A stretch of 64,000 bases of DNA from Tragulus kanchil (GCA_022376925.1 JAIOJX010000001.1:2885501-2949500), one strand, 5' to 3'. Numbered from the stretch's first letter, positions 37,545 through 50,745 are shown. The notes: a model not told the origin generated them from the letters alone. Made by a program: numbers and translations.

Positions 37545-37676
37545 ATGTTATTTATTTATTTGGCTGCACTGGGTCTTTGTTGTGGCATGTGGGATCTAGT
37601 TTCCTGACCAGGGATTGAACCTGGGCCCCTTGCATTGGGAGCATGCAGTCAGTCACTGGACTTTCAGGGAAGTTCG
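37545..37676 (-). mobile_element. CHR-type tRNA SINE fragment
   Basis: Reversed head 'ggactttcagggaagttcg' and 'gaccagggattgaacctggg' with a preceding 'ttatttatttggctgcactg' tail: the cetartiodactyl CHR plan, older than the neighbouring SINE. Confidence 0.75.
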
Positions 37677-37711
37677 ATTATAATGTTTTAAAGCATATTT
37701 CTTAATCTGTC

Positions 37712-40042
37712 TCACTGTTGTTGGCTCGCTGTTCCTGTGTGTGTTTATAGGTGTTCTCACATCAAACCACTTCTATTGTCACCTCAGCTGCCACTGCTCT
37801 GGCTCAGGCCACTCTTGTCTCTGGCATATCTAGTTGTGGGGAAAAAAAACCAACCCTGATTTGCCTCTCTCTGCTCTCATCTCCCTACAATCTATTGTCT
37901 ACAGGCTGACAGTGATTGTATATATGATGTACAAATACACACACACACACACACACACACACCAAAGTAGAGAAAATTGTTTAATGGAACTTCATGTATC
38001 CATCACTCAACTTCAAAAATTATTAACTTCTAATGCATATATATGGAATCTAGAAAAATTACTGATGAACATCTTTGCAGGGCAAGAATAGAGATGCAAA
38101 AGTAGAGAAGGGACATACAGACACAGTGGGGGAAGAAGGAGGGCAAACAGAGAGTTGCAGTGACATATATATACACTACCCTGCGTAAAGTCGAGAGTTT
38201 GTGGGCAGCTGCTGTAGAGCCCAGCGAGCTCAGCTCTGTGCTCTGTGAGGACCTGGAAGGAGAGGACAGGGGAGTTGGGAGGGAGGTCTGCGAGGGATTT
38301 TGTTGTACAGCAGAAACTAATATGACATTGTAAAACAATTATACTCCAATCAAAAAATATACATCACTAAAAACATTAGCCCTTTAATAATTTAATTGGC
38401 CCATCACCAATTTAATTTCTAATTTAATACCTCATATTCAAATAGATAATCTGTAGGATATGAAATCTTTTTAATGCTTCTCTAGATTTGGTTTATTGCT
38501 TAGCATATGATCATCTATTTTTGGTGAGAAAGATAATGTGTTACTACTTGTTAAGTAGATAAGTCTATGTGTCTTCCTTAGTTCAGAGCTGTCGAAAGGA
38601 TTCTTCACATACTTCCATCATATAAACTATTGACCTAATTGGTCTCTAGTTTATTAAGAATCTGTGGGTTTGTCATCTTCCCCTTACATACTTTGAGTCT
38701 ATGCTCCCCATACATAAAAATGAAGAAGGTTTTCACTTGATGTACATTTTTAGTGTAATAGTACATCCTGAAGAAAAGTGTCTTACAGTCCATGCTACTT
38801 GTGTTCTATGACTTTATTTTGATCAGTATTTTCCTTACTTGGTTCCATCACTTTATTTTCAACCATGTGTTGATAATGAAGGATTTATCACTGTTGTTGG
38901 CTCGCTGTTCCTGTGTGTGTTTATAGGTGTTCTCACATCAAACCACTTCTATTGTCACCTCAGCTGCCACTGCTCTGGCTCAGGCCACTCTTGTCTCTGG
39001 CATATCTAGTTGTGGGGAAAAAAAACCAACCCTGATTTGCCTCTCTCTGCTCTCATCTCCCTACAATCTATTGTCTACAGGCTGACAGTGATTGTATATA
39101 TGATGTACAAATACACACACACACACACACACACACACCAAAGTAGAGAAAATTGTTTAATGGAACTTCATGTATCCATCACTCAACTTCAAAAATTATT
39201 AACTTCTAATGCATATATATGGAATCTAGAAAAATTACTGATGAACATCTTTGCAGGGCAAGAATAGAGATGCAAAAGTAGAGAAGGGACATACAGACAC
39301 AGTGGGGGAAGAAGGAGGGCAAACAGAGAGTTGCAGTGACATATATATACACTACCCTGCGTAAAGTCGAGAGTTTGTGGGCAGCTGCTGTAGAGCCCAG
39401 CGAGCTCAGCTCTGTGCTCTGTGAGGACCTGGAAGGAGAGGACAGGGGAGTTGGGAGGGAGGTCTGCGAGGGATTTTGTTGTACAGCAGAAACTAATATG
39501 ACATTGTAAAACAATTATACTCCAATCAAAAAATATACATCACTAAAAACATTAGCCCTTTAATAATTTAATTGGCCCATCACCAATTTAATTTCTAATT
39601 TAATACCTCATATTCAAATAGATAATCTGTAGGATATGAAATCTTTTTAATGCTTCTCTAGATTTGGTTTATTGCTTAGCATATGATCATCTATTTTTGG
39701 TGAGAAAGATAATGTGTTACTACTTGTTAAGTAGATAAGTCTATGTGTCTTCCTTAGTTCAGAGCTGTCGAAAGGATTCTTCACATACTTCCATCATATA
39801 AACTATTGACCTAATTGGTCTCTAGTTTATTAAGAATCTGTGGGTTTGTCATCTTCCCCTTACATACTTTGAGTCTATGCTCCCCATACATAAAAATGAA
39901 GAAGGTTTTCACTTGATGTACATTTTTAGTGTAATAGTACATCCTGAAGAAAAGTGTCTTACAGTCCATGCTACTTGTGTTCTATGACTTTATTTTGATC
40001 AGAATTTTCCTATACTTGGTTCCATCACTTTATTTTCAACCT
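37712..40042 (+). repeat. Direct tandem duplication D8, period 1176 bp
   Basis: Copy A 37712-38864, copy B 38888-40042. It includes a (CA)n run (37937-37962, again at 39113). The only differences I see are in the last ~35 bp of copy A beside the junction (for example CAGTATTTTCCTTACTT against CAGAATTTTCCTATACTT). Confidence 0.95.
38278..38350 (+). mobile_element. L1 3'-end fragment (repeated at about 39454-39526)
   Basis: 'ttgttgtacagcagaaacta' and 'caattatactccaatcaaaa' are the sense-strand 3' end of a ruminant L1. Very short, and copied by D8. Confidence 0.65.
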
Positions 40043-40300
40043 GTGTTTTTATGTGCCCTTAGGTATAACTTGCATATATAATATACAATATATAACTATA
40101 TTGTTGATTTATCATTAGATTATATTGCTTGTTTCTACTGCCTTATTTTATATATTCTTTCCCTTCATGTTTCTATATGCTTTATTTTTTCTCCCCTTTC
40201 TGTGGGATTGAAGCATTTTCCCCTATTCCCATTTGTTTTTCTCTTTTGTATGTTTTACATTCTATTTCTAGTGTATCCTTAGTGGTTACCTTAAATGTTA

Positions 40301-40338
<38 letters not shown>

Positions 40339-41352
40339 TTGATCTTAAATTTAATATTTCCACTCTCCTCTCAAATAATACAAGACATATATCAATCCAC
40401 ATGTCCTACTTTCTCCTTCCATTTGGCTCACTGTGGTTATTTATTCTGCTTTGTTTTTATAGCCCTTATTGTCATTTGTAGAGAGCCGTTATTTGTTTAG
40501 TTTGACCCATAAGTTTGTCAGCACTTTTGCTCACCATTCCTTCTTGCATCTTCCTGCCGGTTTCATTTTCAACTACTTAAAAAATTATTTTAGTAGTTCC
40601 TTTCCTATGGATTCATTCAGTCATTTTTTAATTAAAAAATATTTGTAAACCAGCTATGATAGGTCAGCTAGGGTTTTAGGTGCTAGAGATAAAGCAGAGG
40701 CTCTGCTCTCATACAGCATCCAGGCTAGTAGAATGAGAGAAAGAGTAAGCAAATGAAAGCACCATTTTTCAGAGCTGTCTGACAAAATAATAAATAATAC
40801 ATGAGTAAAAAGAACACATAGTAAGGGGAAGAGGGATTACCATTTATGATAGAATGGTCAAAGAATACATCTCTGATGTGGAGATTTCTGAATGAGGCCT
40901 GAATTTTGTGAGGAACCCAGCCATGAGAAAAATTGTATTTTATTTATCTAAACTCATGTTTGTTTTGAAATCACTCTTAAGTGTTACTCTAATTGTCTAT
41001 AGAGTTCTTTTGGCTTCTATTGTTGCTTTCAAGACTGCAATCAAATTGTTACTTCTTTTTAAATGATATGCCTTTCCTATTTTGTTGTTAATTATTTTGG
41101 AATTCATGCTAGGATAAGGATCCTTCTGAGTTTTCATGCTGTGGACTGGTTTTGTCTAGTTCATTTTATCTAATTCACCCTTATCCTGAGGTTAGAGCCC
41201 TTCAGGGTGTTGGTTTTATATGGGAATCTTAATTCCAGCTTACAGCTGGCATAGTACTGGCTTACACCTGTCATTCTGATATAATTATAGATAAAGCCTC
41301 TTCTCAGTCTCTAAAGTGTTGGAGTTCAGACAACAAATTATTTAATCTCTTA
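40043..41352. other. Intronic sequence with (TA)n and an old mammalian repeat
   Basis: A (TA)n microsatellite lies at 40306-40336. From about 40620 to 40930 the text ('ggttttaggtgctagagata', then a segment on gained-weight purines) resembles an ancient interspersed repeat whose family I cannot name. The 123-codon open frame at 40129 spans the microsatellite and is not credible as a gene. Confidence 0.5.
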
Positions 41353-43580
41353 ATCCTTAGGCAGGGGTGTTCTTGGTGTTCTAGAGGAGGAGAAAAACCA
41401 GACTGGCAATTTTTGGAGGTACAAGTATTGGAAGAAGAACTTAGAGAAGACAAGGGCCAATTTACAAAGTGCTTTCTAGGTAAGGGAAAGGTATTGGAAT
41501 TCATCACACATATAATTGGAAGCCACTAAGGGGGCTTCCTTGGTGGCTTAGTGGGAGGGAATATGCATACATCACAGGAGATGCAAGTTCAATCTCTGGG
41601 TGGGGAAGAGCCCCTGGAGAAGGAAATGGCCACCCACTCCGGTCTTCTGCCTGGAAAATTCCATGGACAAAGAAACCTGGCAGGCTATAGTCCATGAAGT
41701 TGCAAAATAATTGAATATGACTTAGTGACTAAGCAGCAACAACAACACATTTTAAACAGCTTCTGACTGCTTTGTTTCACCTGACTCTTGAGATGTGTCC
41801 CCATTCCTTGTGTAGTTCAATGGTCAGTCAAAGATTCAGGCAGAGTTTGTACTCAGAATTTCATGCTTACGCTCTCTGTGGTTTTGATTTCTCCCAAGGC
41901 TTCCTTCCCCCTGAGTTGTAGCTCTTTGGTCAGTGTGAGCTCTCTCTTCTGAGGTATATTAAGTTAATAATTTTTCTGATTTCTGCCAAACTCCCAAACA
42001 TCACCCATCACAGTTTTGTCATCTTTCATTTGCTGGAGGATTCGCTTATTGTTTCTGTCTGCATTTTTCCAGAGACCCAGAGTTTTCATTGTGTATGTAG
42101 TGGTCAGCCAGGATTTGGGGCAAAGTATGTACTCAGATTTGAGGGTCCCATTCCCTCTGTGACCCTTGTTTCCAGGATTCCCACTCCTAAAATTCCAGAG
42201 TATTACCCACTTTGAGCCATTAAAGCTGTAGTATTAGCCAGAGAAATTCAAGGTTTGGGAGAGTACCTTTAGGAAAGTCACAGACACAGTTTTAACCTGT
42301 TGCTGCTACCATCTTTTAAGAGTAAACTTTCTTCAAGTTTTTATCTGCTTTCAGTCATTTCCTATTGCTTTCAAATTGTCTATCTGTCCATCTATATATA
42401 TGTTTTGGTTCAAATTTTATAATTAATAGCTACAAGAAGATGTATCCAAATGATTTAGTCCACTATATCCTTAGGCAGGGGTGTTCTTGGTGTTCTAGAG
42501 GAGGAGAAAAACCAGACTGGCAATTTTTGGAGGTACAAGTATTGGAAGAAGAACTTAGAGAAGACAAGGGCCAATTTACAAAGTGCTTTCTAGGTAAGGG
42601 AAAGGTATTGGAATTCATCACACATATAATTGGAAGCCACTAAGGGGGCTTCCTTGGTGGCTTAGTGGGAGGGAATATGCATACATCACAGGAGATGCAA
42701 GTTCAATCTCTGGGTGGGGAAGAGCCCCTGGAGAAGGAAATGGCCACCCACTCCGGTCTTCTGCCTGGAAAATTCCATGGACAAAGAAACCTGGCAGGCT
42801 ATAGTCCATGAAGTTGCAAAATAATTGAATATGACTTAGTGACTAAGCAGCAACAACAACACATTTTAAACAGCTTCTGACTGCTTTGTTTCACCTGACT
42901 CTTGAGATGTGTCCCCATTCCTTGTGTAGTTCAATGGTCAGTCAAAGATTCAGGCAGAGTTTGTACTCAGAATTTCATGCTTACGCTCTCTGTGGTTTTG
43001 ATTTCTCCCAAGGCTTCCTTCCCCCTGAGTTGTAGCTCTTTGGTCAGTGTGAGCTCTCTCTTCTGAGGTATATTAAGTTAATAATTTTTCTGATTTCTGC
43101 CAAACTCCCAAACATCACCCATCACAGTTTTGTCATCTTTCATTTGCTGGAGGATTCGCTTATTGTTTCTGTCTGCATTTTTCCAGAGACCCAGAGTTTT
43201 CATTGTGTATGTAGTGGTCAGCCAGGATTTGGGGCAAAGTATGTACTCAGATTTGAGGGTCCCATTCCCTCTGTGACCCTTGTTTCCAGGATTCCCACTC
43301 CTAAAATTCCAGAGTATTACCCACTTTGAGCCATTAAAGCTGTAGTATTAGCCAGAGAAATTCAAGGTTTGGGAGAGTACCTTTAGGAAAGTCACAGACA
43401 CAGTTTTAACCTGTTGCTGCTACCATCTTTCAAGAGTAAACTTTCTTCAAGTTTTTATCTGCTTTCAGTCATTTCCTATTGCTTTCAAATTGTCTATCTG
43501 TCCATCTATATATATGTTTTGGTTCAAATTTTATAATTAATAGCTACAAGAAGATGTATCCAAATGATTTAGTCCACTAT
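41353..43580 (+). repeat. Direct tandem duplication D9, period 1114 bp
   Basis: Copy A 41353-42466, copy B 42467-43580. They abut with no filler, sharing only a tiny TAT overlap. One base difference is seen (TCTTTTAAG near 42313 against TCTTTCAAG near 43427). Contains a Bov-tA SINE. Confidence 0.96.
41531..41747 (+). mobile_element. Bov-tA/Bov-A SINE (repeated at 42645-42861)
   Basis: Head GGGGGCTTCCTTGGTGGCTT, B-box-like GTTCAATCTC, BovB-derived 3' half and a (CAA)n-like end. The second copy is part of D9. Confidence 0.92.
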
Positions 43581-44240
43581 TACCAAAACCAGGAACATTT
43601 ATTACTATTATAAATTGTATTTAGATGAATAGCAATTTTGAAAAATTTATCCATGTTTATTAGCAATTTCTATCCATTTCATGAATTTTCTGTTCATGTC
43701 ATTTACCCATTTTTCATTGGTATGGGTTTTTTTTGTCTGTAAGAGCACTTATTGAAGATAATAAGATATTAACTTATTAAATACATTGTTAGTTTGAGAA
43801 TCAAGTGGAATGTATTTTAGAATTTTAGGTTTTAGTTTTATGACAGTTGATAAATTGTCTTTTGATGTTCATATGGGATGATTTAGTAAAAGACATAAGG
43901 TTAGGAGCTAGTTCCTATTAGAGATGGCACTGCATAGAGAAGGGAGTTCTTGCCTTTTCATAAGGCAAAGCTTTGTGTTCAGATTGTATGATGTGCAGGA
44001 TGGTGTTGGCAGTGACCTGCCTCAGCAAAACTTCTCAGACACATTATTTATGTACTTGTTGATTACCATGACATTATTTCTCAATTGTCATCATTTCTTG
44101 TAATTGCCTATAACTACTATTAATAGACTGCCGCTTCTCTGCATCAGAGGAAATACCCCAAAATAGTTAATATTTGCTAAGGGCACCGTGGGTCCTCACC
44201 AAAATGCTACTGAAACATTGTTCTCTCTTTTTGTCCTTAG
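43581..44240. other. Intron upstream of the 221-bp exon
   Basis: About 660 bp of unique intron. It ends with the polypyrimidine tract and acceptor CTCTTTTTGTCCTTAG. Confidence 0.6.
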
Positions 44241-44483
<243 letters not shown>

Positions 44484-44639
44484 TAAAGTATCCTGAGGGT
44501 AGGACCAGGGTTGAAAGCAGCATGTTTTAAGCTATCCATTGAACACTCTGTCAAACTTAAAAATTAGAAATGCACATATAGGCATACACTTCCTAGTACA
44601 TTTATAGGGATGTACACTTACAGACATAATATTATATGT

Positions 44640-44830
44640 ACACATATAAATAAAGATTTGGCTAATAGGCACATGAAAAAATGCTCATCATCACTCACTA
44701 ATTATCAGAGTAATGCAAAGCAAAACCATAATGAGGTATCATCTCATACTAATCAGAATGGCTATCATTAAAACATCTACAAATTAAAAAGTTCTAGAGA
44801 GGGTATGGAGGAAAGGGAACTGAAATATTG
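44640..44830 (+). mobile_element. L1 3' fragment
   Basis: 'cacatgaaaaaatgctcatc' and 'aatgaggtatcatctcatac' are characteristic sense-strand old L1 3' sequence. Confidence 0.75.
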
Positions 44831-45131
44831 GAGTCTGGAGCAGAGAAAGATTTATTGCAATCCATGTCGTGATGAGTTCAAGCTCACTCTGCTTGCCACA
44901 CATCAGACCAGTAAGTCAGGAGCTGAGGTACTGAGGTAGGAAATAATGACTATTCGAAAAGCCAGCAGACTCGTTAGATGGAAGAATAGTGTCTTGAAAT
45001 AACCATCTAATTAGGGTCTGGATGCCAGCTTTTTTTTTGTTTTTATACAACACAGAGTAGGAGAAGGTGAGGAAGTAAAGTAAAAAGGCCATCAGTCCTG
45101 TAAATACCTCCTGAAATGTAAGCCTCAGGAA
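44831..45131 (-). mobile_element. Endogenous retrovirus LTR fragment
   Basis: On the minus strand an AATAAA signal (near 44850) is followed by TCTTTCTCTGCTCCAGA and a short U5-like stretch ending about 44820. The same AATAAA-plus-U5 wording recurs at about 49150 and 50240. No retroviral genes are present. Right limit set by the BovB start. Confidence 0.5.
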
Positions 45132-46345
45132 GTTGTTGTTGTTCAGTTGCTAAGTCATGTCTGACTCTTGTGACCCCATGAACTACAGCATACCAGGTTT
45201 CCCTGTCCTTCACTATCTCCTAATGTTTGTTCAAACTCATGTCCTTTGAGTTGGTGATAGCATCCAGCCATCTCATCCTTGGTCGCCTCTTGCTCCTCCT
45301 GCCCTCAATCTTCCCCAACATCAGGGTCTTTTCCAATGAGTCAGCTCTTCGCATCAGGTGGCCAAAGTATTGGAGCTTCAGCTTCAGCATCAGTCCTTCC
45401 AATGAGTATTCAGGGTTGATTTCCTTTAGGGTTGACTGGTTTGATCTCCTTGCAGTTCAAGAGACTCAAATCTTCTCCAACACCACAATTAAAAAACATC
45501 AATTCTTTGGTGTTCAGCCTTATTTATGGTTCAACCGTCACATCCATACATGACTCCTGGAAAAACCATGGCTTTGACTGTATGGACCTTTTTTGGCAAA
45601 GTGATGTCCCTGCTTTTTAATATGCTGTCTAGCTTTGTCATAGCTTTTCTTCTAAGGAGCAAGTGTCTTTTAATTTTGTGCATGCAGTAATTTTGGAACC
45701 CAAGAAAGTAAAGTCTGTCACTGATTTCACTTTTCCCCATTTTTGCCATGAAGTGATGGGACCAGATGCCATGATCTTAGTGTTTTGAATGTTGACTTTT
45801 AAGCCAGCTTTTTCACTTTCCTCTTTCACCTTTATCAAGAAGATCTTTAGATACTCCTCACTTTCTGCCAGTGAAGTGGTATCATCTGCATATCTGAGGT
45901 TATTGATATTTCTTCTGGCAGTCTTCATTCTGATTCCAGCTTTTGCTTTGTCTAGCCCAGCATTTTGCATGATATACTCTGCATGTAAGTTAAATAAGCA
46001 GGGTGACAGTATACAACCTTGTCATACTCCTTTCCCCATTTTGAACCAGTCCATTGTTCCATGTCCAGTTCTAACTGTTGCTTCCTAGCCTACATACAGG
46101 TTTCTCAGAAGGCAGATGAGGTTGTCTGGTATTCTCATCTCTTTAAGAATTTTCCACAATTTGTTGTAATCCACACAGTCAAAGGCTTTAGCATAGTCCA
46201 TAAAGCAGACATAGATGTTTTTCTGGAATTCCTCTGCTTTCTCTATGATCCAAAGGATGTTGGAAATTTGAACTCTGATTCTTCTGCCTTTTCTAAATCC
46301 AGCTTCTGAAAGTTCTTGGTTCATGTACTGTTGAAACCTCAGGGA
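45132..46345 (-). mobile_element. BovB LINE fragment with reverse-transcriptase motif
   Basis: The longest BovB piece here. It runs from the reversed 3' terminus (45132) through C-terminal ORF sequence to the reverse transcriptase, with the catalytic motif LRYADDTTSLAES readable at about 45900 and FMDYAKAFDCVDYNKLW near 46190. Several frameshifts and stops break it. BovB is an RTE-clade retrotransposon. The 5' part is missing. Confidence 0.93.
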
Positions 46346-48228
46346 AGGAATATGTTTTCTGTTTTCTTGCCGCCATCCACAGGTGGACAGAGTGAAGATG
46401 TCTCCGTGAACATTGGTATTTTGGTTTAACATTCAAGCAAAGGGGCAGGGTTCCTTGAGGCAGGCCATTCTGAATAGACAGTATCCTTTTAGTGAAGAAA
46501 ATCAGTAGGAAGCAAAGGTTAAAATAAAAGAAATAGATCCAACATATAGTCAGATTTTGTTCTTCCATGTAATTCTTGCTAGGAGGCAAGGTAGCTCAAG
46601 CCCTAAAAAGCCTCGTGCTCCCCAATGGATTTCTGCAAACCATTTTTAAAATTCAGGTGCGGGAGGGAGGTCACAGGGTAAGGGTGGTGTCACAGGGGTT
46701 ACTTAATCCTTATGCTCCAGGAGGCTGAGGACTGTGTTCTTATGGTCATTAAGTAGTTAACTCCTTTGATTTGTTGGGAGGTTTTTCACATCTGCCAAAC
46801 AGCTCAGGAAATTTGCCTCAAGTGCTGTTACCTAGGTACTTCAGAGCTGAGCTATAGGCAGAGGATATGGGGGGAAGTCCTGTCCCTTGGGAAGAACCTA
46901 TAGGGTCCTGCTTTGTGACATTATCAAGTAGAAAAATTTTTTGACCAGTTAAGAGAGGCTTATTATCATATTAGACCTGCGTGCCTTCCTTTCTTCTTTG
47001 ATTATATGATTGGGTCAGTTTTGCTAATGTACTTGGGGTGTTTCAAAGACAAATTATTTGAAACATAAATTGTGCATTATTTGACTTTCCCCACCAACAC
47101 AGGTGGAAATAAGCAGGGTGACAGTATACAACCTTGTCATACTCCTTTCCCCATTTTGAACCAGTCCATTGTTCCATGTCCAGTTCTAACTGTTGCTTCC
47201 TAGCCTACATACAGGTTTCTCAGAAGGCAGATGAGGTTGTCTGGTATTCTCATCTCTTTAAGAATTTTCCACAATTTGTTGTAATCCACACAGTCAAAGG
47301 CTTTAGCATAGTCCATAAAGCAGACATAGATGTTTTTCTGGAATTCCTCTGCTTTCTCTATGATCCAAAGGATGTTGGAAATTTGAACTCTGATTCTTCT
47401 GCCTTTTCTAAATCCAGCTTCTGAAAGTTCTTGGTTCATGTACTGTTGAAACCTCAGGGAAGGAATATGTTTTCTGTTTTCTTGCCGCCATCCACAGGTG
47501 GACAGAGTGAAGATGTCTCCGTGAACATTGGTATTTTGGTTTAACATTCAAGCAAAGGGGCAGGGTTCCTTGAGGCAGGCCATTCTGAATAGACAGTATC
47601 CTTTTAGTGAAGAAAATCAGTAGGAAGCAAAGGTTAAAATAAAAGAAATAGATCCAACATATAGTCAGATTTTGTTCTTCCATGTAATTCTTGCTAGGAG
47701 GCAAGGTAGCTCAAGCCCTAAAAAGCCTCGTGCTCCCCAATGGATTTCTGCAAACCATTTTTAAAATTCAGGTGCGGGAGGGAGGTCACAGGGTAAGGGT
47801 GGTGTCACAGGGGTTACTTAATCCTTATGCTCCAGGAGGCTGAGGACTGTGTTCTTATGGTCATTAAGTAGTTAACTCCTTTGATTTGTTGGGAGGTTTT
47901 TCACATCTGCCAAACAGCTCAGGAAATTTGCCTCAAGTGCTGTTACCTAGGTACTTCAGAGCTGAGCTATAGGCAGAGGATATGGGGGGAAGTCCTGTCC
48001 CTTGGGAAGAACCTATAGGGTCCTGCTTTGTGACATTATCAAGTAGAAAAATTTTTTGACCAGTTAAGAGAGGCTTATTATCATATTAGACCTGCGTGCC
48101 TTCCTTTCTTCTTTGATTATATGATTGGGTCAGTTTTGCTAATGTACTTGGGGTGTTTCAAAGACAAATTATTTGAAACATAAATTGTGCATGATATCTG
48201 GACTTTCCCCACCAACACAGGTGGAAAT
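45993..48228 (+). repeat. Direct tandem duplication D10, period 1115 bp
   Basis: Copy A 45993-47107 and copy B 47108-48228. A microhomology AAAT lies at the junction. The only clear difference is next to the end of copy A (GTGCATTATTTGACTTT near 47073 against GTGCATGATATCTGGACTTT near 48188). Content: BovB 5' part plus an LTR-like stretch. Confidence 0.95.
46346..47090 (-). mobile_element. Probable LTR-derived sequence (repeated at 47461-48205)
   Basis: About 750 bp following the BovB with no coding content, holding GC-rich and purine-rich blocks reminiscent of ruminant ERV LTR U3 regions. Assignment is by general resemblance only. The second copy results from D10. Confidence 0.35.
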
Positions 48229-50286
48229 GGTAATCATAAAGCTCTTTTCTTCTTGCTTTACATGCAAATAGCTTGCATTTGAGTCTTCATTATGGAGACT
48301 GCCTCTGAAAGGGCCAGGAACCAGGGAAGGCATTTGGGTCACATTGTTAGGACTTATTGCAATCAAATCAACCGAGCATTGATAGTTTTGTTTCACACAG
48401 TCCTTTTTTGTAATGGATTTTGCTCTAGGGGATTCCACCTGTAGTTTCTTGCTCATTAAGCTAGCAACTGACTCACAAAACCCCACTTAGTGTGTCTCAT
48501 TCTAATGAACAGAAGAGCACAGAAGAGATAGAGTGGCTCATTTGGAACTCTGAGAAAGCTTACAATGAGCTAAGAAGCAAGTAATATTCCAAGTCCTCCG
48601 TTAATCACAAATGATGCTCTGCACTCCATGTGGTGATATTAAGCCCTAGCCTCCAAGAGCTTACATCTTAGCAGGAAAGATAGGACACATGATTTACTGT
48701 ACTATAAGGCATAATGGAAGTTTTTAAAAAGTCAGCAATGAAGTGCTGTAAGTTAAACATGATAGGTTTCATTACAACTTGGAGGTATGGGCCCAGATGT
48801 GGAAAAGCATCATAGAGGAACTAGCATTTGAGCTGGAGGGAGGGTAGGAAGAATGTATTCCCAAGAGGTCTTCTCACATTTGTTTCATTTTTGCTAGCTG
48901 CAGAAGGAAATCAGGACCTTGGAATACCAAAAATTGCCTTTATTCTTAAAGGCAAAAAGCTGAACCTCAGGCAGACTGTGTCAGTTAAAAAGATCTTTCT
49001 AACACAAGGTGAATTTGTAGATCATCAGAAGGGTCCCTCTAGTTCCAAAGAATCTAACTATTTTAGATGCTACTGTTTTTGAACACAAGTTAGTGTGTCC
49101 AATGCCCTATGAGGCCAAACAAAGGGAACATTGGGGTTTGGGGCAGAGAAATGTTTATTGCAGAGTCATGCAAGGAGATGAGGTGGATCAATGCAAGGAG
49201 ATCGATTTTTCTTCTTTTTTTGATTATATGACTTTAATGTACTTGGGGTGTTTCAAAGACAAATTATTTGAAACATAAATTGTGCATGATATCTGGACTT
49301 TCCCCACCAACACAGGTGGAAATGGTAATCATAAAGCTCTTTTCTTCTTGCTTTACATGCAAATAGCTTGCATTTGAGTCTTCATTATGGAGACTGCCTC
49401 TGAAAGGGCCAGGAACCAGGGAAGGCATTTGGGTCACATTGTTAGGACTTATTGCAATCAAATCAACCGAGCATTGATAGTTTTGTTTCACACAGTCCTT
49501 TTTCGTCATGGATTTTGCTCTAGGGGATTCCACCTGTAGTTTCTTGCTCATTAAGCTAGCAACTGACTCACAAAACCCCACTTAGTGTGTCTCATTCTAA
49601 TGAACAGAAGAGCACAGAAGAGATAGAGTGGCTCATTTGGAACTCTGAGAAAGCTTACAATGAGCTAAGAAGCAAGTAATATTCCAAGTCCTCCGTTAAT
49701 CACAAATGATGCTCTGCACTCCATGTGGTGATATTAAGCCCTAGCCTCCAAGAGCTTACATCTTAGCAGGAAAGATAGGACACATGATTTACTGTACTAT
49801 AAGGCATAATGGAAGTTTTTAAAAAGTCAGCAATGAAGTGCTGTAAGTTAAACATGATAGGTTTCATTACAACTTGGAGGTATGGGCCCAGATGTGGAAA
49901 AGCATCATAGAGGAACTAGCATTTGAGCTGGAGGGAGGGTAGGAAGAATGTATTCCCAAGAGGTCTTCTCACATTTGTTTCATTTTTGCTAGCTGCAGAA
50001 GGAAATCAGGACCTTGGAATACCAAAAATTGCCTTTATTCTTAAAGGCAAAAAGCTGAACCTCAGGCAGACTGTGTCAGTTAAAAAGATCTTTCTAACAC
50101 AAGGTGAATTTGTAGATCATCAGAAGGGTCCCTCTAGTTCCAAAGAATCTAACTATTTTAGATGCTACTGTTTTTGAACACAAGTTAGTGTGTCCAATGC
50201 CCTATGAGGCCAAACAAAGGGAACATTGGGGTTTGGGGCAGAGAAATGTTTATTGCAGAGTCATGCAAGGAGATGAGGTGGATCAT
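48141..50286 (+). repeat. Direct tandem duplication D11, period 1095 bp
   Basis: Copy A about 48141-49196, copy B about 49236-50286. Copy A starts inside the end of D10 copy B. The ~40-bp junction combines a corrupted end of A (compare GGATCAATGCAAGG with GGATCATGCACAAA) and a lead-in to B that has lost ~13 bases compared with 48114-48140. Two base differences lie near 48412 versus 49507. Confidence 0.94.
48600..48880 (+). repeat. Ancient mammalian repeat, family not named (repeated at about 49695-49975)
   Basis: 'gccctagcctccaagagctt acatc' followed by a distance-matched 'gcccagatgtggaaaagcat' segment resembles an old interspersed repeat seen elsewhere in the window (about 26275, 40640, 50760, 52880). 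Confidence 0.4.
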
Positions 50287-50425
50287 GCACAAAAATCCAA
50301 AATTCCCCAAAGGAAACAGGGTACACAGAAAGGATTTGTACCTCGGAGGGCTCCACAGGGTTCTGCTTGGTTTCTCTACCCCTAGACAGAGTTAAGACTG
50401 TCTGTTGTACTGAAATGAACTTTAG
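50188..50425 (-). mobile_element. Endogenous retrovirus LTR end fragment (first part also at 49093-49196)
   Basis: The minus strand carries AATAAACATTTCTCTGCCCC followed by a U5-like segment toward 50200. The upstream side extends to about 50425, where a Bov-tA begins. No internal genes. Similar wording to the LTR piece near 44850. Confidence 0.45.
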
Positions 50426-50427
50426 AG

Positions 50428-50607
50428 TAGGAATGAATCTGCCTGCAATGCAGGAGACACAGGAGACGTGGGTTCGATCCTTGGGCTGGGAAGATCCCTT
50501 GGAGGTAGAATTGGTAACCCACACCAGTATTCTTGCTTGGAGAATCCCATAGACAGAGGAGCCAGGCAGTCACAAAGGGTCAGACATTACTGAGCAACTA
50601 ACACTAG
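50428..50607 (+). mobile_element. Bov-tA/Bov-A SINE, head truncated
   Basis: It begins at 'gaatctgcctgcaatgcagg', includes GGTTCGATCCTTGGG, and ends 'gagcaactaacacta'. The first ~25 bp of the tRNA head are missing. Confidence 0.88.
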
Positions 50608-50614
50608 GAGCTCT

Positions 50615-50745
50615 AAATATTAGTTCTAATTCTGGCCTGAATCAGCACTATAACCACGGACAAGATATTTCTGTTCTTTGGACCTCAGTTTCTTCTTCTG
50701 GGAAAGGGGGCTGAAAATACCTGTTCTATCAATCTTGCAGAAATA
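50615..50745 (+). mobile_element. MIR SINE remnant
   Basis: 'ggacctcagtttcttcttct' and the following 'gggaaagggggctgaaaata' match the MIR core. Confidence 0.65.

Noticed and set aside
40129..40500. 123-codon open frame
   Set aside because: It crosses a (TA)n microsatellite that codes for an artificial Tyr-Ile run, and shows no family signature.
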